A stretch of 64,000 nucleotides of DNA, taken from the NCBI RefSeq assembly GCF_001865575.2, contig NZ_CP017561.2:3232001-3296000 (forward strand), in the 5' to 3' direction. A model generated the notes under the pieces. The model made no database searches and was not told the DNA's origin. It saw only the letters and a list, made by a program, of their open reading frames with translations. The position numbers and the translations under genes were made by a program. This document shows, in pieces, positions 38,420 to 47,965 of the stretch (position 1 is the stretch's first letter; every line of letters starts with the position of its first letter). The DNA comes from Paraburkholderia sprentiae WSM5005. GTDB taxonomy: Bacteria; Pseudomonadota; Gammaproteobacteria; Burkholderiales; Burkholderiaceae.

Positions 38420-39466
38420 TCAATGCAATCTCAAGGACGGAAAGTTGAAGCGTGTGGGCGGTACCAACTGACCGGCCGGAATCTGCGTTTCAGGGCCGCC
38501 GTTCAAATCGAGCGGCGGCGTTCCGGCGCCCGATGCGGCCTCCGGTGCCGACGCACCCTGCGGCGTGCCCACGGCCGCCCCGGATGCCGGAGCCGCCTTG
38601 GCCGCAGCACCCTGCGTACCCGCGGCGGCGCCTGCCGTGCCGGTTACGGCGCCGGCCGGCGCGCCTGCCGCACCCGCAGCAGCGCCCGTGTCGCCTTCAT
38701 CGTACTTCGGCAGCGGCGCTTCCTCGTCATAGCTCGGCAGTTCCTGCGGACGCCGGCGGTTATCCGACAGCAGATACTGACGACGCTGCAGATACGCATT
38801 ACGCACGAACGAGTACTTGTCGAGCGCCGCGCCTTCGAGCAAGTTGCTCGCGCCGAGCAGGTTCGCGCGGGTGTTGATGATGTTCAGGCCATACAGCGCC
38901 CAGCTCAGGCCCGACGGACTGATGTAGCTGATCGGGTTCACGTAGTAGTTGCCGAGCGAGCCGACCGCGTCGCGCACCGTACTCGGCCCGAACAGCGGCA
39001 GCACCAGGTAGGGGCCCGCCGGCACGCCGTAGTGACCGAGCGTCAGACCGAGGTCATTGTCGTGCTTCGGCAGCTTCGCGAGCGTCGCGACGTCGAACAG
39101 ACCGCCGACGCCGAACAGCGTGTTGATCACGATGCGCATGATGTCGGACACGCCGTCGGCGATGCGCAGCTGCAGCAGATTGTTCGCCGCGATGTAGACG
39201 TCGCCGATGTTCGAGAAGAAGTTCGTCACGCTGTCGCGAACCGGCTGCGGCGTGACCCGAACGTAGCCCTGCGCAACCGGCTTCAGCGCGTACTGGTCGA
39301 GCTTGTCGTTGACCGTGAAGATCGTGCGGTTCAGGCCTTCGAACGGGTCGCCCTTGGTAGGCGTTTGCACGGTCGTGCAACCCGCGAGGAGCGCAGCCGC
39401 CACGGCGACCTTGCCGAACTGTAGGACGCGCGCGCCGCTGCGCGGGGTCTGCAGTGTCGTGTGCAT
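38420..39466 (-). CDS. mlaA: Outer membrane lipoprotein MlaA (VacJ) with long low-complexity tail
   Basis: A 348-residue lipoprotein (lipobox LLAGC, Cys30) that extracts phospholipid from the outer leaflet of the outer membrane. The VacJ domain covers about residues 35-250, including DPFEGLNRTIFTVNDKLDQ and LPLFGPSTVRDAVG. From about residue 255 it has an extra Ala/Gly/Pro-rich tail of some 90 residues not needed by the family fold. AGGAG precedes the ATG. E. coli MlaA is about 100 residues shorter. Confidence 0.95.
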   Translation of the reverse strand: MHTTLQTPRSGARVLQFGKVAVAAALLAGCTTVQTPTKGDPFEGLNRTIFTVNDKLDQYALKPVAQGYVRVTPQPVRDSVTNFFSNIGDVYIAANNLLQLRIADGVSDIMRIVINTLFGVGGLFDVATLAKLPKHDNDLGLTLGHYGVPAGPYLVLPLFGPSTVRDAVGSLGNYYVNPISYISPSGLSWALYGLNIINTRANLLGASNLLEGAALDKYSFVRNAYLQRRQYLLSDNRRRPQELPSYDEEAPLPKYDEGDTGAAAGAAGAPAGAVTGTAGAAAGTQGAAAKAAPASGAAVGTPQGASAPEAASGAGTPPLDLNGGPETQIPAGQLVPPTRFNFPSLRLH

Positions 39467-39486
39467 CGTAGTTCTCCTTGTTGGCC

Positions 39487-40017
39487 TTACTGACTGGCAG
39501 CGCCGGAGGCCGGCGCGCCCGGCGCCGGCGCCGGGACTGGTGCAGCAGGCTTGGCCGCGCCGGAATCCGCGGCCTTGCTATACAGGAACTGACCGATCAG
39601 GTTTTCCAGCACGATCGCCGATTGCGTCATCGAGATCGTATCGCCCGCTTTGAGCATTTCCGAGTCGCCGCCCGGCTCGAGCCCGATGTACTGTTCGCCG
39701 AGCAGCCCCGAGGTCAGGATCTTCGCCGAGGTGTCCTTCGGAAACTGGTATTGCTTGTCGATATCGATCGTGACGAGCGCCTGGTAGGCGTTGCTATCGA
39801 AGCCGATCGACGCGACCCGGCCGACCGTCACGCCGGCGCTCTTCACCGGCGCGCGCGGCTTCAGCCCGCCGATGTTGTCGAACTTGAGTTTGACCGGGTA
39901 GGTTGCCTGAAACGACAACGAGCTCATGTTGCCGGCCTTCAGCGCAAGAAACAGCAAGGCCACGAAACCCAGCACCACGAACAGGCCGACCCAGAAGTCG
40001 AGAGCATTCTTTTTCAT
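39487..40017 (-). CDS. mlaD: MCE-domain protein MlaD
   Basis: A 176-residue inner-membrane-anchored MCE protein, the substrate-binding ring of MlaFEDB. A single helix (FWVGLFVVLGFVALLFLALKA) is followed by the MCE domain (YPVKLKFDNIGGLKPRAPVKSAGVTVGRV). The C-terminal end is Ala/Pro-rich. Two ATG codons (40023 and 40017) are possible; the second is better spaced from the TTGGGA. Confidence 0.94.
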   Translation of the reverse strand: MKKNALDFWVGLFVVLGFVALLFLALKAGNMSSLSFQATYPVKLKFDNIGGLKPRAPVKSAGVTVGRVASIGFDSNAYQALVTIDIDKQYQFPKDTSAKILTSGLLGEQYIGLEPGGDSEMLKAGDTISMTQSAIVLENLIGQFLYSKAADSGAAKPAAPVPAPAPGAPASGAASQ

Positions 40018-40108
40018 CGTCATCCCAAAGTGAATCCGCCGCGCCGCCGCCACTTCCCGCCGGGCGCGGCGCATCATGCGCCGCCGGCCGCCGGCGCGCT
40101 GCGCGGTC

Positions 40109-40876
40109 TTAGCTGAACATCAGTGCGGTCAGCAGGAAATCGAGCCCGAGCACCGCGAGCGACGCGTACACGACCGTGCGGGTCGTTGCACGCGACACGC
40201 CTTCCGGCGTCGGCTTCGCCTCGTAGCCCTGAAACAGTGCGATGAAGGTCACCGCGAGGCCGAACACCACGCTCTTGACGACCCCGGCGCCCACATCGCG
40301 CCACACGTCGACGCCGCTTTGCATCTGCGACCAGAACGCGCCGGCGTCGACGCCGATCAGCAGCACGCCCACCACGTAACCGCCCAGCACACCCACCGCG
40401 CTGAAGATCGCGGCGAGAATCGGCATCGACACAATGCCCGCCCACAGGCGCGGCGCAATCACGACCTTGACCGGATCGACGGCCATCATTTCCATCGCGG
40501 TGAGCTGCTCGCCCGCTTTCATCAGGCCGATTTCGGCGGTGAGCGACGTGCCCGCGCGCCCGGCGAACAGCAGCGCGGTGACGACCGGCCCGAGCTCGCG
40601 CACCAGTGACAGCGCCACCAGCAGTCCGAGCGCCTGCTCGGAGCCGTAGCGGTTCAGCGTGTAATAGCCCTGCAGCCCCAGCACGAAGCCGACGAACAGG
40701 CCCGACACCGCGATGATCACCAGCGAATAATTACCGACGAAGTGGATCTGCTTCGTGACAAGACGCGGGCGACGCAGCAGCGGGAAAAATTCGAGCACGA
40801 GGCGCAGGAAGAAGCGCGTCGCATAGCCGGCGGTGCCGAGCCCGGTGATGACCGAGCGGCCGATCGCACTGATCAT
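40109..40876 (-). CDS. mlaE: Permease MlaE
   Basis: The 255-residue permease of the MlaFEDB lipid transporter, with five or so hydrophobic helices. Conserved region ELGPVVTALLFAGRAGTSLTAEIGLMKAGEQLTAMEMM is the hallmark of the MlaE/YrbE family, followed by AVDPVKVVIAPRLWAG. Its start overlaps the mlaF stop (ATGA). Confidence 0.96.
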   Translation of the reverse strand: MISAIGRSVITGLGTAGYATRFFLRLVLEFFPLLRRPRLVTKQIHFVGNYSLVIIAVSGLFVGFVLGLQGYYTLNRYGSEQALGLLVALSLVRELGPVVTALLFAGRAGTSLTAEIGLMKAGEQLTAMEMMAVDPVKVVIAPRLWAGIVSMPILAAIFSAVGVLGGYVVGVLLIGVDAGAFWSQMQSGVDVWRDVGAGVVKSVVFGLAVTFIALFQGYEAKPTPEGVSRATTRTVVYASLAVLGLDFLLTALMFS

Positions 40877-41694
40877 GACTGGCCCCCGCCAATGCCGAAG
40901 TCCGCCGCGAGGGGCGCCTTCGCCGGATAGTGGAATCTGAACGGGCCATCGGGCGCGCCGTCGATGAACTGCCGCACGGTCGGATCGGTCGACGCGCGCA
41001 GTTCGTCCGGCGTGCCCTCGGCGAGCACCCCACCGTTGGACAGGAAGTACACGTAGTCGGCGATCGCGAACGATTCGGGCACGTCGTGCGTGACGAGAAT
41101 CGACGTCGCGCCGAGCGCCCGGTTCAGCGTGCGGATCAGGTTCGCGGTGATGCCGAGTGAGATCGGGTCAAGTCCGGCGAACGGCTCGTCGTACATCATC
41201 AGTTCGGGGTCGAGCGCGATGGCGCGCGCGAGTGCCACGCGCCGCGCCATACCGCCCGAAATCTCCGACGGCAGCAGCTCGCGCGCACCGCGCAACCCGA
41301 CCGCGTTGAGCTTCATCAGCACGAGGTCGCGCAGCAGTTCTTCGGGGAGATCGGTGTGCTCGCGCAGCGAGAAGGCGACGTTTTCGAACACCGACATGTC
41401 GGTAAACAGCGCGCCGAACTGGAACAGCATGCCCATTTTGCGGCGTAGCGCGTAAAGGCCTTCGCGCGTCTGCTCGCCGATGTCCTGGCCATGGAACAGG
41501 ACCTGGCCGCGCTGTGCGCGCACGAGGCCGCCGATCAGTCGCAGCACCGTGGTCTTGCCGCAACCCGAGCCGCCCATGACCGCGACGACCTGACCGCGAC
41601 GAAAACGCAGATTCAGATTCGACAGGACGAGCCGGTCGCCGTAACCGAAGTCGACGTCGCGCAGCTCGAGTAAGGTCTCGGGGTAGGAAGGCAC
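40873..41694 (-). CDS. mlaF: ATPase MlaF
   Basis: The ATPase of the MlaFEDB phospholipid transporter, about 273 residues. Walker A is GGSGCGKTTVLR, signature EISGGMARRVALARA, Walker B ELMMYDEPFAGLD and H-loop LVTHDVPESF. The start is either GTG 41694 or the preceding TTG; AAGGA lies 8-10 bases upstream of either. It opens the mla operon, whose -10 box TATAAT is 33 bp before it. Confidence 0.94.
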   Translation of the reverse strand: MPSYPETLLELRDVDFGYGDRLVLSNLNLRFRRGQVVAVMGGSGCGKTTVLRLIGGLVRAQRGQVLFHGQDIGEQTREGLYALRRKMGMLFQFGALFTDMSVFENVAFSLREHTDLPEELLRDLVLMKLNAVGLRGARELLPSEISGGMARRVALARAIALDPELMMYDEPFAGLDPISLGITANLIRTLNRALGATSILVTHDVPESFAIADYVYFLSNGGVLAEGTPDELRASTDPTVRQFIDGAPDGPFRFHYPAKAPLAADFGIGGGQS

Positions 41695-41726
41695 CAAACT
41701 GACAGTCCTTTTGCAGGGAAGGCCGA

Positions 41727-41732
41727 ATTATA
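41727..41732 (-). promoter_or_regulatory. Probable -10 box of the mla operon
   Basis: A perfect TATAAT on the minus strand lies 33 bp before mlaF and after the thiE stop. No good -35 hexamer is found at 16-18 bp, so the promoter may need an activator or be weak. Confidence 0.45.
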
Positions 41733-41788
41733 GGGCCATCATGCAAAAGCTGCCGTGAGGTGCCCCGTTCCTTGACTATGCCTGACGA

Positions 41789-42892
41789 TTATTGCGTAAA
41801 CATGTGTTGCAACGCGGAAACGGCGGCGGCCGGATCGGCCGCTTCGGTCACCGCGCGCACCACGGCCGCACAGCCGACGCCCGTCGCGAGCACGTCCGGC
41901 AGTACCTGCAGATCGATGCCGCCGATCGCGACGAGCGGCACCGCACCGTCGAGCAGCCGCACGTAGCGCGCGAGGCGCCGCAAGCCCTGCGGCGCGGTCG
42001 GCATCACCTTGGTGGTGGTCGGGAACACCGCGCCCAACGCAATATAGCTCGGACGGAAATGCAGCGCCTTCAGCATCTCGTAGAAGCCGTGCGTCGACAG
42101 CCCGAGCCGGATGCCCGCCTCGGCCAGCGCGGACAGATCGGCCGTATGCACGTCCTCCTGGCCGAGGTGTACGCCGTACGCGTCTGCCTCGAGCGCCGCC
42201 TGCCAGTGGTCGTTGATGAATACCTGCGCGTCGTGCGCGCGGCCGGCCGCCACGCAGCGGGCGATTTCGCGCTTCAGCTCATCGGCGGGTTCGGCCGACT
42301 TGCGGCGCAACTGCACCGTCTTCACGCCAAAGCCGACCACCCGTTCGACCCAGTCCGCGGTCGGCACCACCGGATACAGGCCGAGCTTTTGCGGGCAGCG
42401 CGAGAACGCCTTGGCGGGTGCCGCCGGCAGGCCGGTAAGGCGCGGAAAACGCGCGAGGTCGGCAGGGAACGCGTCGTCGGCGCGGGTCTCGTCGCCGTCG
42501 CGCCACGCGAGCGCGAGCACCAGCGCATCGTGCGGATCGAAACCGCAGTCGAGGAACGCGGCCAGCGCGGGAATCCAGTCTTCCGCCAGATGGCCTTCGA
42601 GGCCGTACTTGTCGCCGCCGAGATGCAGCGTCGCGCGGTTTTCCGCGGCGACGATTACGCCCGCGCCACGCGTCAGCCAGCGCGCGATCTGCTCGCCGTG
42701 CTGCTGCGCGTCGGCGATCACGATCAGGTCGCCACCGTTCGGTTCATCGGGTGCGGTCAGACAGATGCGCCACGGCGCGTGCGTCGGCGGCCAGTCGCCG
42801 AGCCGCGCGCGAATGCGCTCCGCGGCTTCGATGAGTTCGTCGGCCGTCGGCCAGAACAGATCGCGGTCCTTCAGCGTCAACGACTGCGTCAT
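41789..42892 (-). CDS. thiE: Thiamine-phosphate synthase with N-terminal extension
   Basis: ThiE joins HMP-PP and thiazole phosphate to give thiamine phosphate. The ThiE barrel is in the C-terminal half (from about residue 170): [63 protein letters not shown] and [10 protein letters not shown]. The first 165 residues are an extra domain; its pattern [14 protein letters not shown] resembles the end of the ThiD/ribokinase fold but no intact kinase motif is visible. Start overlaps the thiG stop (ATGA). Confidence 0.93.
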   Translation of the reverse strand: MTQSLTLKDRDLFWPTADELIEAAERIRARLGDWPPTHAPWRICLTAPDEPNGGDLIVIADAQQHGEQIARWLTRGAGVIVAAENRATLHLGGDKYGLEGHLAEDWIPALAAFLDCGFDPHDALVLALAWRDGDETRADDAFPADLARFPRLTGLPAAPAKAFSRCPQKLGLYPVVPTADWVERVVGFGVKTVQLRRKSAEPADELKREIARCVAAGRAHDAQVFINDHWQAALEADAYGVHLGQEDVHTADLSALAEAGIRLGLSTHGFYEMLKALHFRPSYIALGAVFPTTTKVMPTAPQGLRRLARYVRLLDGAVPLVAIGGIDLQVLPDVLATGVGCAAVVRAVTEAADPAAAVSALQHMFTQ

Positions 42893-43704
42893 GCGGCACC
42901 TCCATCCTGATGCCAGAACGGCATGCCGATCACCGGCGTGCTCGCGTGCGCACTCTCGCGCTCGGCCATCGGTCCAGCGAGATATGCTTGCCGGCCCGCC
43001 TCGACGCCCAGCGCGAACGCGCGCGCCATCGCGTCGGGATGCGTCGCCTGCGACACGGCCGTATTCAGCAGCACGCCGTCGAAGCCCCACTCCATCACCT
43101 GGGCCGCGTGCGACGGCACGCCGAGACCGGCGTCGACGATCAGCGGCACATCCGGCAGCCGCTCGCGCAAAACGCGCAGCCCGTACGGATTGATCACGCC
43201 CTTGCCGGTGCCGATCGGCGCGCCCCACGGCATCAGCGCCTCGCAGCCGGCATCGAGCAGTCGGCGGCCGATCACCAGGTCTTCGGTGCAGTACGGCAGC
43301 ACCTTGAAGCCGTCCTTGACGAGTCGCGCGGCGGCCTCGATCAAGCCGACCGGGTCGGGCTGCAGCGTGTAATCGTCGCCGATCAGTTCGAGCTTGATCC
43401 ACTCGGTCTCGAAGATTTCGCGCGCCATGTGCGCGGTCGTCACCGCTTCACCCACGCTCAGGCACCCCGCCGTGTTCGGCAGCAGCGGCACGCCGTGGCG
43501 CTTGAGCAGATCGAAGAAGCCGGCTTCGGCGTTGCCCTCGTTCATCTGACGGCGCAGCGCGACGGTCACCATGCCGGGGCGCGCGGCGTCGATCGAATCG
43601 GACAGCGACTGCAGCGACGGGTAGCGCGACGTGCCGAGCAGCACGCGGCTCGCGAAAGTTTGACCGTATAGCGTCAGCGCGTCGGCGGTCTCGTGAGAAG
43701 TCAT
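42889..43704 (-). CDS. thiG: Thiazole synthase
   Basis: ThiG builds the thiazole ring from DXP, dehydroglycine (from ThiO) and sulfur carried by ThiS. The 271-residue TIM barrel has [58 protein letters not shown] and [11 protein letters not shown]. The catalytic Lys is in [11 protein letters not shown] 43704 is preferred over two earlier ATG codons because of its spacing from AGGA. Confidence 0.96.
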   Translation of the reverse strand: MTSHETADALTLYGQTFASRVLLGTSRYPSLQSLSDSIDAARPGMVTVALRRQMNEGNAEAGFFDLLKRHGVPLLPNTAGCLSVGEAVTTAHMAREIFETEWIKLELIGDDYTLQPDPVGLIEAAARLVKDGFKVLPYCTEDLVIGRRLLDAGCEALMPWGAPIGTGKGVINPYGLRVLRERLPDVPLIVDAGLGVPSHAAQVMEWGFDGVLLNTAVSQATHPDAMARAFALGVEAGRQAYLAGPMAERESAHASTPVIGMPFWHQDGGAA

Positions 43705-43816
43705 TTGCATCATCCTGGTTTGCCGCCGCGCCTTGGCACTCGCAGCGTTGCGGCAATGGGTTTTCGGCGGCGGTTTTTTTTAGCGTCCGGTGCGCGACAG
43801 CCAGGCGCGAGCGCGC

Positions 43817-44014
43817 TCAGCCGCCCGCGACCGGCTGCACCACGTCGAGCCGGTCGCCCGCTTGCAAAGCGCGCGCCGCATGCTGCGTGCGCGCGACGAA
43901 ATCGCCGTTGAGCGCGACCGCGAACGGCGGCCGCGCGCCAAAAGCGGCGAGCGCATCGGCGACAGTCGCGCCCTCGGGCAGCGACAACGGCTTCTGATTG
44001 ATTTGAATGTCCAT
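43817..44014 (-). CDS. thiS: Sulfur carrier protein ThiS
   Basis: A 65-residue ubiquitin-like protein ending in Gly-Gly, the site of thiocarboxylate formation. It begins MDIQINQKPLSLPEGATVADALAAFG and ends VVQPVAGG. It sits between thiO and thiG, as expected. Open frame upstream to 44077 is not part of the family fold. Confidence 0.93.
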   Translation of the reverse strand: MDIQINQKPLSLPEGATVADALAAFGARPPFAVALNGDFVARTQHAARALQAGDRLDVVQPVAGG

Positions 44015-44079
44015 GATGTTCGAATACGGTTCAATCGATGGCGAAAGCGGCATCGCGCGCGGCACGAAGGCCGCCACGC

Positions 44080-45210
44080 TCAGGTGGGCTCCCGCGCGAA
44101 ATCCTGCTGGAACAGCTCGCTCCAGCGCGCGTCGCGCCGCCAGCCGGCGAATGCGTCGGCGTCACCGACGCGGCCGTCGAGCAGCGCGCTGGCGAAGCGC
44201 ACGGCTTCGTCAGCGACTTCGGGCGCGATCATAAAACCATGCCGGTACAGGCCGTTCACACGCAGCGTGCGCGCACCGTCCCACAGCAGCGCGGGACGGT
44301 GATCGGGCAAGGTCGGCCGGCATTGCGAATTCAGCTCGAGGATGCGCGCCTCGCCGAAGCCCGGATGCACCGAAAACGCTGCACTCAGCAACTCGAGCGC
44401 CGAACGCACGCTGACGGGCGACATGTCCTCGCCCTCCACCTCGGTCGCGCCGATCACATAAAGGCCGTTCTGCTTCGGCGCGATATACAGCGGGTAGCGT
44501 GGATGCAGCAGCCGCACCGGGCGCGTCAGCTGCAGGTGAGGCGCATGCACGCGCGCAACTTCGCCGCGGATGCCGCGTAGCGTCGGCAGCACGGGCTTCG
44601 CGCCGAGCCCGCGGCAATCGATCGTGATGCCGGCGTCGGGCAGCGACGCGTCGCCGATCGGCGTGTTCCAGTGCGTGTCGACGCCGCGCTCGGCAAGCCC
44701 CGCCGCGAGCGCGGACAGCACCTGCCGGTTGTCCAGCTGGCCTTCGCGCGGCAGCAGCCAGCCTTGGTTGAAACGGCCGGCCAACGCGGGTTCGGCAGCG
44801 CCGAGCTGCGCGCCCGCGAGCGTGACAAAGCCGCCGTCGAGCAACTCGGCCGGCGCGTTCGCGCGCACCCGGCGCTCGAACAGCGGCGCCTCGGTGCGAT
44901 CCGCGTGATGCCAGACGACGAGCGTGCCGTTGCGCTGGAAAAACACCGGCTCTGGTAGTTCGGCGAGCACGTGCGGCCAGCTTTCGAGCGAACTCGCCCC
45001 GAGCCGCGTAATCAGCAGTTCGGCGCTGGCAGCTTCTGCCAACGGCGCGAGCATCGCAGCCGCGACCCACGCGGCAGCCTGCGAACCGGCCGCATCGCCG
45101 CGCTCGTAGAGCGCCACGCGATGCCCGTCGCCCGCCAGGCGCCACGCGACCAGCCGGCCGCACAGGCCGCCGCCGAGCACGGCGAAATCGGGTCGGGTGA
45201 GACGGTTCAT
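44080..45210 (-). CDS. thiO: Glycine oxidase ThiO
   Basis: A 376-residue FAD amine oxidase that makes dehydroglycine for ThiG. FAD motif DFAVLGGGLCGRLVAWRLA opens the protein, and GLYVIGATEVEGED and the C-terminal LRVNGLYRHGFMIAPEVAD close the flavin site. ATG 45210 starts at the FAD fold. First gene after the TPP riboswitch. Confidence 0.94.
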   Translation of the reverse strand: MNRLTRPDFAVLGGGLCGRLVAWRLAGDGHRVALYERGDAAGSQAAAWVAAAMLAPLAEAASAELLITRLGASSLESWPHVLAELPEPVFFQRNGTLVVWHHADRTEAPLFERRVRANAPAELLDGGFVTLAGAQLGAAEPALAGRFNQGWLLPREGQLDNRQVLSALAAGLAERGVDTHWNTPIGDASLPDAGITIDCRGLGAKPVLPTLRGIRGEVARVHAPHLQLTRPVRLLHPRYPLYIAPKQNGLYVIGATEVEGEDMSPVSVRSALELLSAAFSVHPGFGEARILELNSQCRPTLPDHRPALLWDGARTLRVNGLYRHGFMIAPEVADEAVRFASALLDGRVGDADAFAGWRRDARWSELFQQDFAREPT

Positions 45211-45445
45211 CGCGTGCGCTCCGTTTGACTGCGGCGGGCAAGACGGGAGCGGCACGGCATGCCGGAGTCGGCGTGACGAGAAGAAGAATGCATGTCTGAA
45301 GAATAGGCGGTCATCGAGTCCGTTCCGTACGGCCAAAAACGCACGTACCCAGGACGAAACCGGCGGGTGAAGCCGGCCGGTCACGGCGCGCGCATGTCAG
45401 ATGCGCTCGCCGCCCGGCGGGGAATGGAAGACGGTTGCTTCCGGA

Positions 45446-45550
45446 AACTTCCCGCGCCGGTATTACCCGGATCGGGTGCAAAGGGTGTCTCTCAGCCTCG
45501 CCGCCCCGGCATGAAAGTCATGCCGCCTGTGGGCGAAGCACCCCTGTTTC
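45446..45550 (-). promoter_or_regulatory. TPP riboswitch (THI element)
   Basis: On the minus strand, the sequence begins ACAGGGGTGCTT and includes the conserved GGCTGAGA at about 45488-45495 and the 3' helix ACCCGATCCGGGTAATACC (45463-45478 region). These are the hallmarks of the thiamine pyrophosphate aptamer. It lies 236 bp before thiO and should repress thiOSGE when TPP is plentiful. Confidence 0.93.
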
Positions 45551-45560
45551 GTCGCAGGTC

Positions 45561-45590
45561 ATTAGACCATAAAAGGCGCGGCGCCCGCAA
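45561..45590 (-). promoter_or_regulatory. Probable promoter of the thi operon
   Basis: On the minus strand TTGCGG (45590-45585) and TCTAAT (45566-45561) are 18 bp apart. The predicted start near 45553 falls directly at the 5' end of the TPP aptamer, which supports it. Confidence 0.6.
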
Positions 45591-45762
45591 ACCAGCGGTC
45601 CCCCAGCGCTGCCGCGATTTCGACCGGGCACAGTCTGGCGCAATGCCGATGCGAAGCGGGCCGGCGCTCTGGCACAATGCCGTGACCGGTGCCGCGAAAA
45701 CGCGACGCGCGCGGCGCTCGAGGCCGCATGCGTGGCGGCGGCACGCGAGCGGACGCGAACCC

Positions 45763-45785
45763 GAAAATTAATTTTCCCTTAAGGG
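45763..45785. repeat. Two abutting perfect palindromes
   Basis: GAAAATTAATTTTC (45763-45776) is followed directly by CCCTTAAGGG (45776-45785), an AT-rich island in GC-rich DNA, about 200 bp upstream of the ABC transporter gene. They may be regulator sites. Confidence 0.55.
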
Positions 45786-45982
45786 CGTCGCGCCAGAATC
45801 GGCGCCCGTCTGGACTCGCGTTCATCGAGCGCGATGGCGCGATGCCCGGCCAGGTATCGCAGACCCGCCGCAGCCGAGGCCTCGAAAGGGGCGGCTGTTC
45901 GCGGGATCGCCCCACATGGGTCAAGCAGAACGGACCCGCACGCCGGTTCGGCACTTCGGGTCAGCACTTCATCAGGACGCTC

Positions 45983-47734
45983 ATGACACCACATACTTCT
46001 GCCAGCCCCGCGCTGCCGCCCGACGAAAAGGTTTCCGCCTGGAGCCTGATCAAGCCCTACTGGGTTTCCGAGGAACGAGGCATCGCGTGGGGGCTGCTCG
46101 TCGCGATCATCGTGATGAACCTGCTCGTCGTCTGGATCAACGTGCGACTGAACCGCTGGAGCGCGGACTTCTATAACGCGCTGCAGGCGAAAAACGTCCG
46201 CGACTTCCCGCATCTGCTGATGATTTTTAGCGGACTCGCGTTCGGTTTCATCATCCTCGCCGTGTATGGACGCTATCTGCGCCAGATGCTCGGCTTTCGG
46301 TGGCGTCAGTGGCTGACCACACGCTATCTGAACGAGTGGCTCAACGACAGCGCGTTCTACCGCATCGAGCGCGACCGCCTCGCCGACAACCCCGACCAGC
46401 GGATCAGCGACGACCTGCAGTCGTTCGCGACCACCACGCTGTCGCTGACGCTCGATCTGCTGTCGACCGTCGTCACGCTCGTGTCGTTCATCACGATACT
46501 GTGGTCGCTCGCGGGCGCGTTGAGCATCTCGCTCGGCGGCATGCCGCTGCATATCCCGGGCTACATGGTGTGGGCTGCCGCGCTGTATGCGGTGGTCGGC
46601 TCGCTCGTCACGCAGAAGGTCGGCCATCCGCTCGTGTCGGTCAATTATCAGGCGCAGAAAGTCGAGGCGGATTTCCGTTTCGGCCTGATCCGGCTGCGTG
46701 AGAACGCCGAGCAGATCGCGTTCTACAACGGCATGGAAACCGAGAAGACGAACGCGCGCACATTGTTCGGCCGCATCCGCGACAACTGGTGGCAGGTGAT
46801 GAAGTACACCAAGCGCCTGACCTTCGTGTTGAGCTTCTATGGCCAGATCGCGATCATTTTTCCGATCGTCGTCGCCGCGCCGCGCTACTTCGCGGGCGCG
46901 TTCACGTTCGGCGTGCTGATGCAGATTTCGAGCGCGTTCGGCACCGTCAGCGACTCGTTCTCGTGGTTCATCAACAGTTATACGAGCCTCGTCGAATGGC
47001 GCGCGACCGTGAACCGGTTGCGCGAATTCAAGCGCGTCGTGCATTCGCCGCGGCTGAAGGAATCGGTGTCGCCGGCCACCGAACACGGCGGCATCAATCT
47101 GCATTTCGTCGACAGCAATACGCTGACTACCGACAGCCTCCAGCTCGCGTTGCCGAATGGCAACCCGCTGTCGCGCATCCGCGATATCGCGATCCGGCCG
47201 GGCTCGCGCTGGCTCGTGCGCGGTCCGTCGGGCGCGGGCAAGAGCACGCTGATGCGCGCGCTCGCGGGCCTGTGGCCGTTCGGCGACGGCTCGATCGACG
47301 CGCCAGTCAACGCACGCATGATGTTCATTCCGCAGATCAGCTACATGCCGATCGGCACCTTAAAGGCGGCGCTCGCGTATCCGTCGGCGGTGGACACCTA
47401 TAGCGACGACGAATGCCGCGATGCATTGGTCGTCTGCCATCTGTCGGAATACGCGGACCGTTTGCAGGAATCGGCGCACTGGACCCGCGTGCTGTCGCCG
47501 GGCGAGCAGCAGCGCTTCGCTGCCGCGCGGGTGCTGCTGCACAAGCCCGACTATCTGTTCCTCGACGAAGCGACCAGCGCGCTCGACGCGGAAAACGAGG
47601 CGCGGCTCTATCGGCTGTTCACGGAGCGGCTGCCGAAGGCGGCGATCGTCAGTGTCGCGCATCGCGAATCGCTTGCCGCGTTCCATGACGAAACGCTCGA
47701 CGTCGAGCGTTCGCCCGAAGCGGTCGCGGCGTGA
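45983..47734 (+). CDS. Fused ABC transporter permease/ATPase, SbmA/BacA-like
   Basis: A 583-residue half-transporter. The N-terminal 330 residues carry several membrane helices and the SbmA/BacA pattern (RWSADFYNALQAKNVRDF, WRQWLTTRYLNEWLNDSAFYRIER, DNPDQRISDDLQSF). The C-terminal ATPase has Walker A RGPSGAGKSTLMRALAG, signature LSPGEQQRFAAARV and Walker B PDYLFLDEATSALD. Such proteins import peptides or B12-related compounds or export unknown substrates. ATG 45983 has AGGA 6-9 bases upstream; the open frame reaches 45689 without homology. Confidence 0.9.
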   Translation: MTPHTSASPALPPDEKVSAWSLIKPYWVSEERGIAWGLLVAIIVMNLLVVWINVRLNRWSADFYNALQAKNVRDFPHLLMIFSGLAFGFIILAVYGRYLRQMLGFRWRQWLTTRYLNEWLNDSAFYRIERDRLADNPDQRISDDLQSFATTTLSLTLDLLSTVVTLVSFITILWSLAGALSISLGGMPLHIPGYMVWAAALYAVVGSLVTQKVGHPLVSVNYQAQKVEADFRFGLIRLRENAEQIAFYNGMETEKTNARTLFGRIRDNWWQVMKYTKRLTFVLSFYGQIAIIFPIVVAAPRYFAGAFTFGVLMQISSAFGTVSDSFSWFINSYTSLVEWRATVNRLREFKRVVHSPRLKESVSPATEHGGINLHFVDSNTLTTDSLQLALPNGNPLSRIRDIAIRPGSRWLVRGPSGAGKSTLMRALAGLWPFGDGSIDAPVNARMMFIPQISYMPIGTLKAALAYPSAVDTYSDDECRDALVVCHLSEYADRLQESAHWTRVLSPGEQQRFAAARVLLHKPDYLFLDEATSALDAENEARLYRLFTERLPKAAIVSVAHRESLAAFHDETLDVERSPEAVAA

Positions 47735-47965
47735 GCGACAAGCGACGCCGCTCGCTAAAGCGTCAGCTTCGCGCCGGGGACCACCCGGCGCAACATCCGG
47801 AAAGACACGAGAAGCGTTCGAAAGCATTAGCGAAGCAGGCAAGCTGTTCCGCGCTTTGAAAATGCCCGCGAGCGGCGACGATAGCCGTATGGGCCGCGCC
47901 ATGCGCCGCCCTTCGTTGATGTCAGTCACGTCTTTCATCGCAACCGCTTTCCGGACTTCTCGCCC

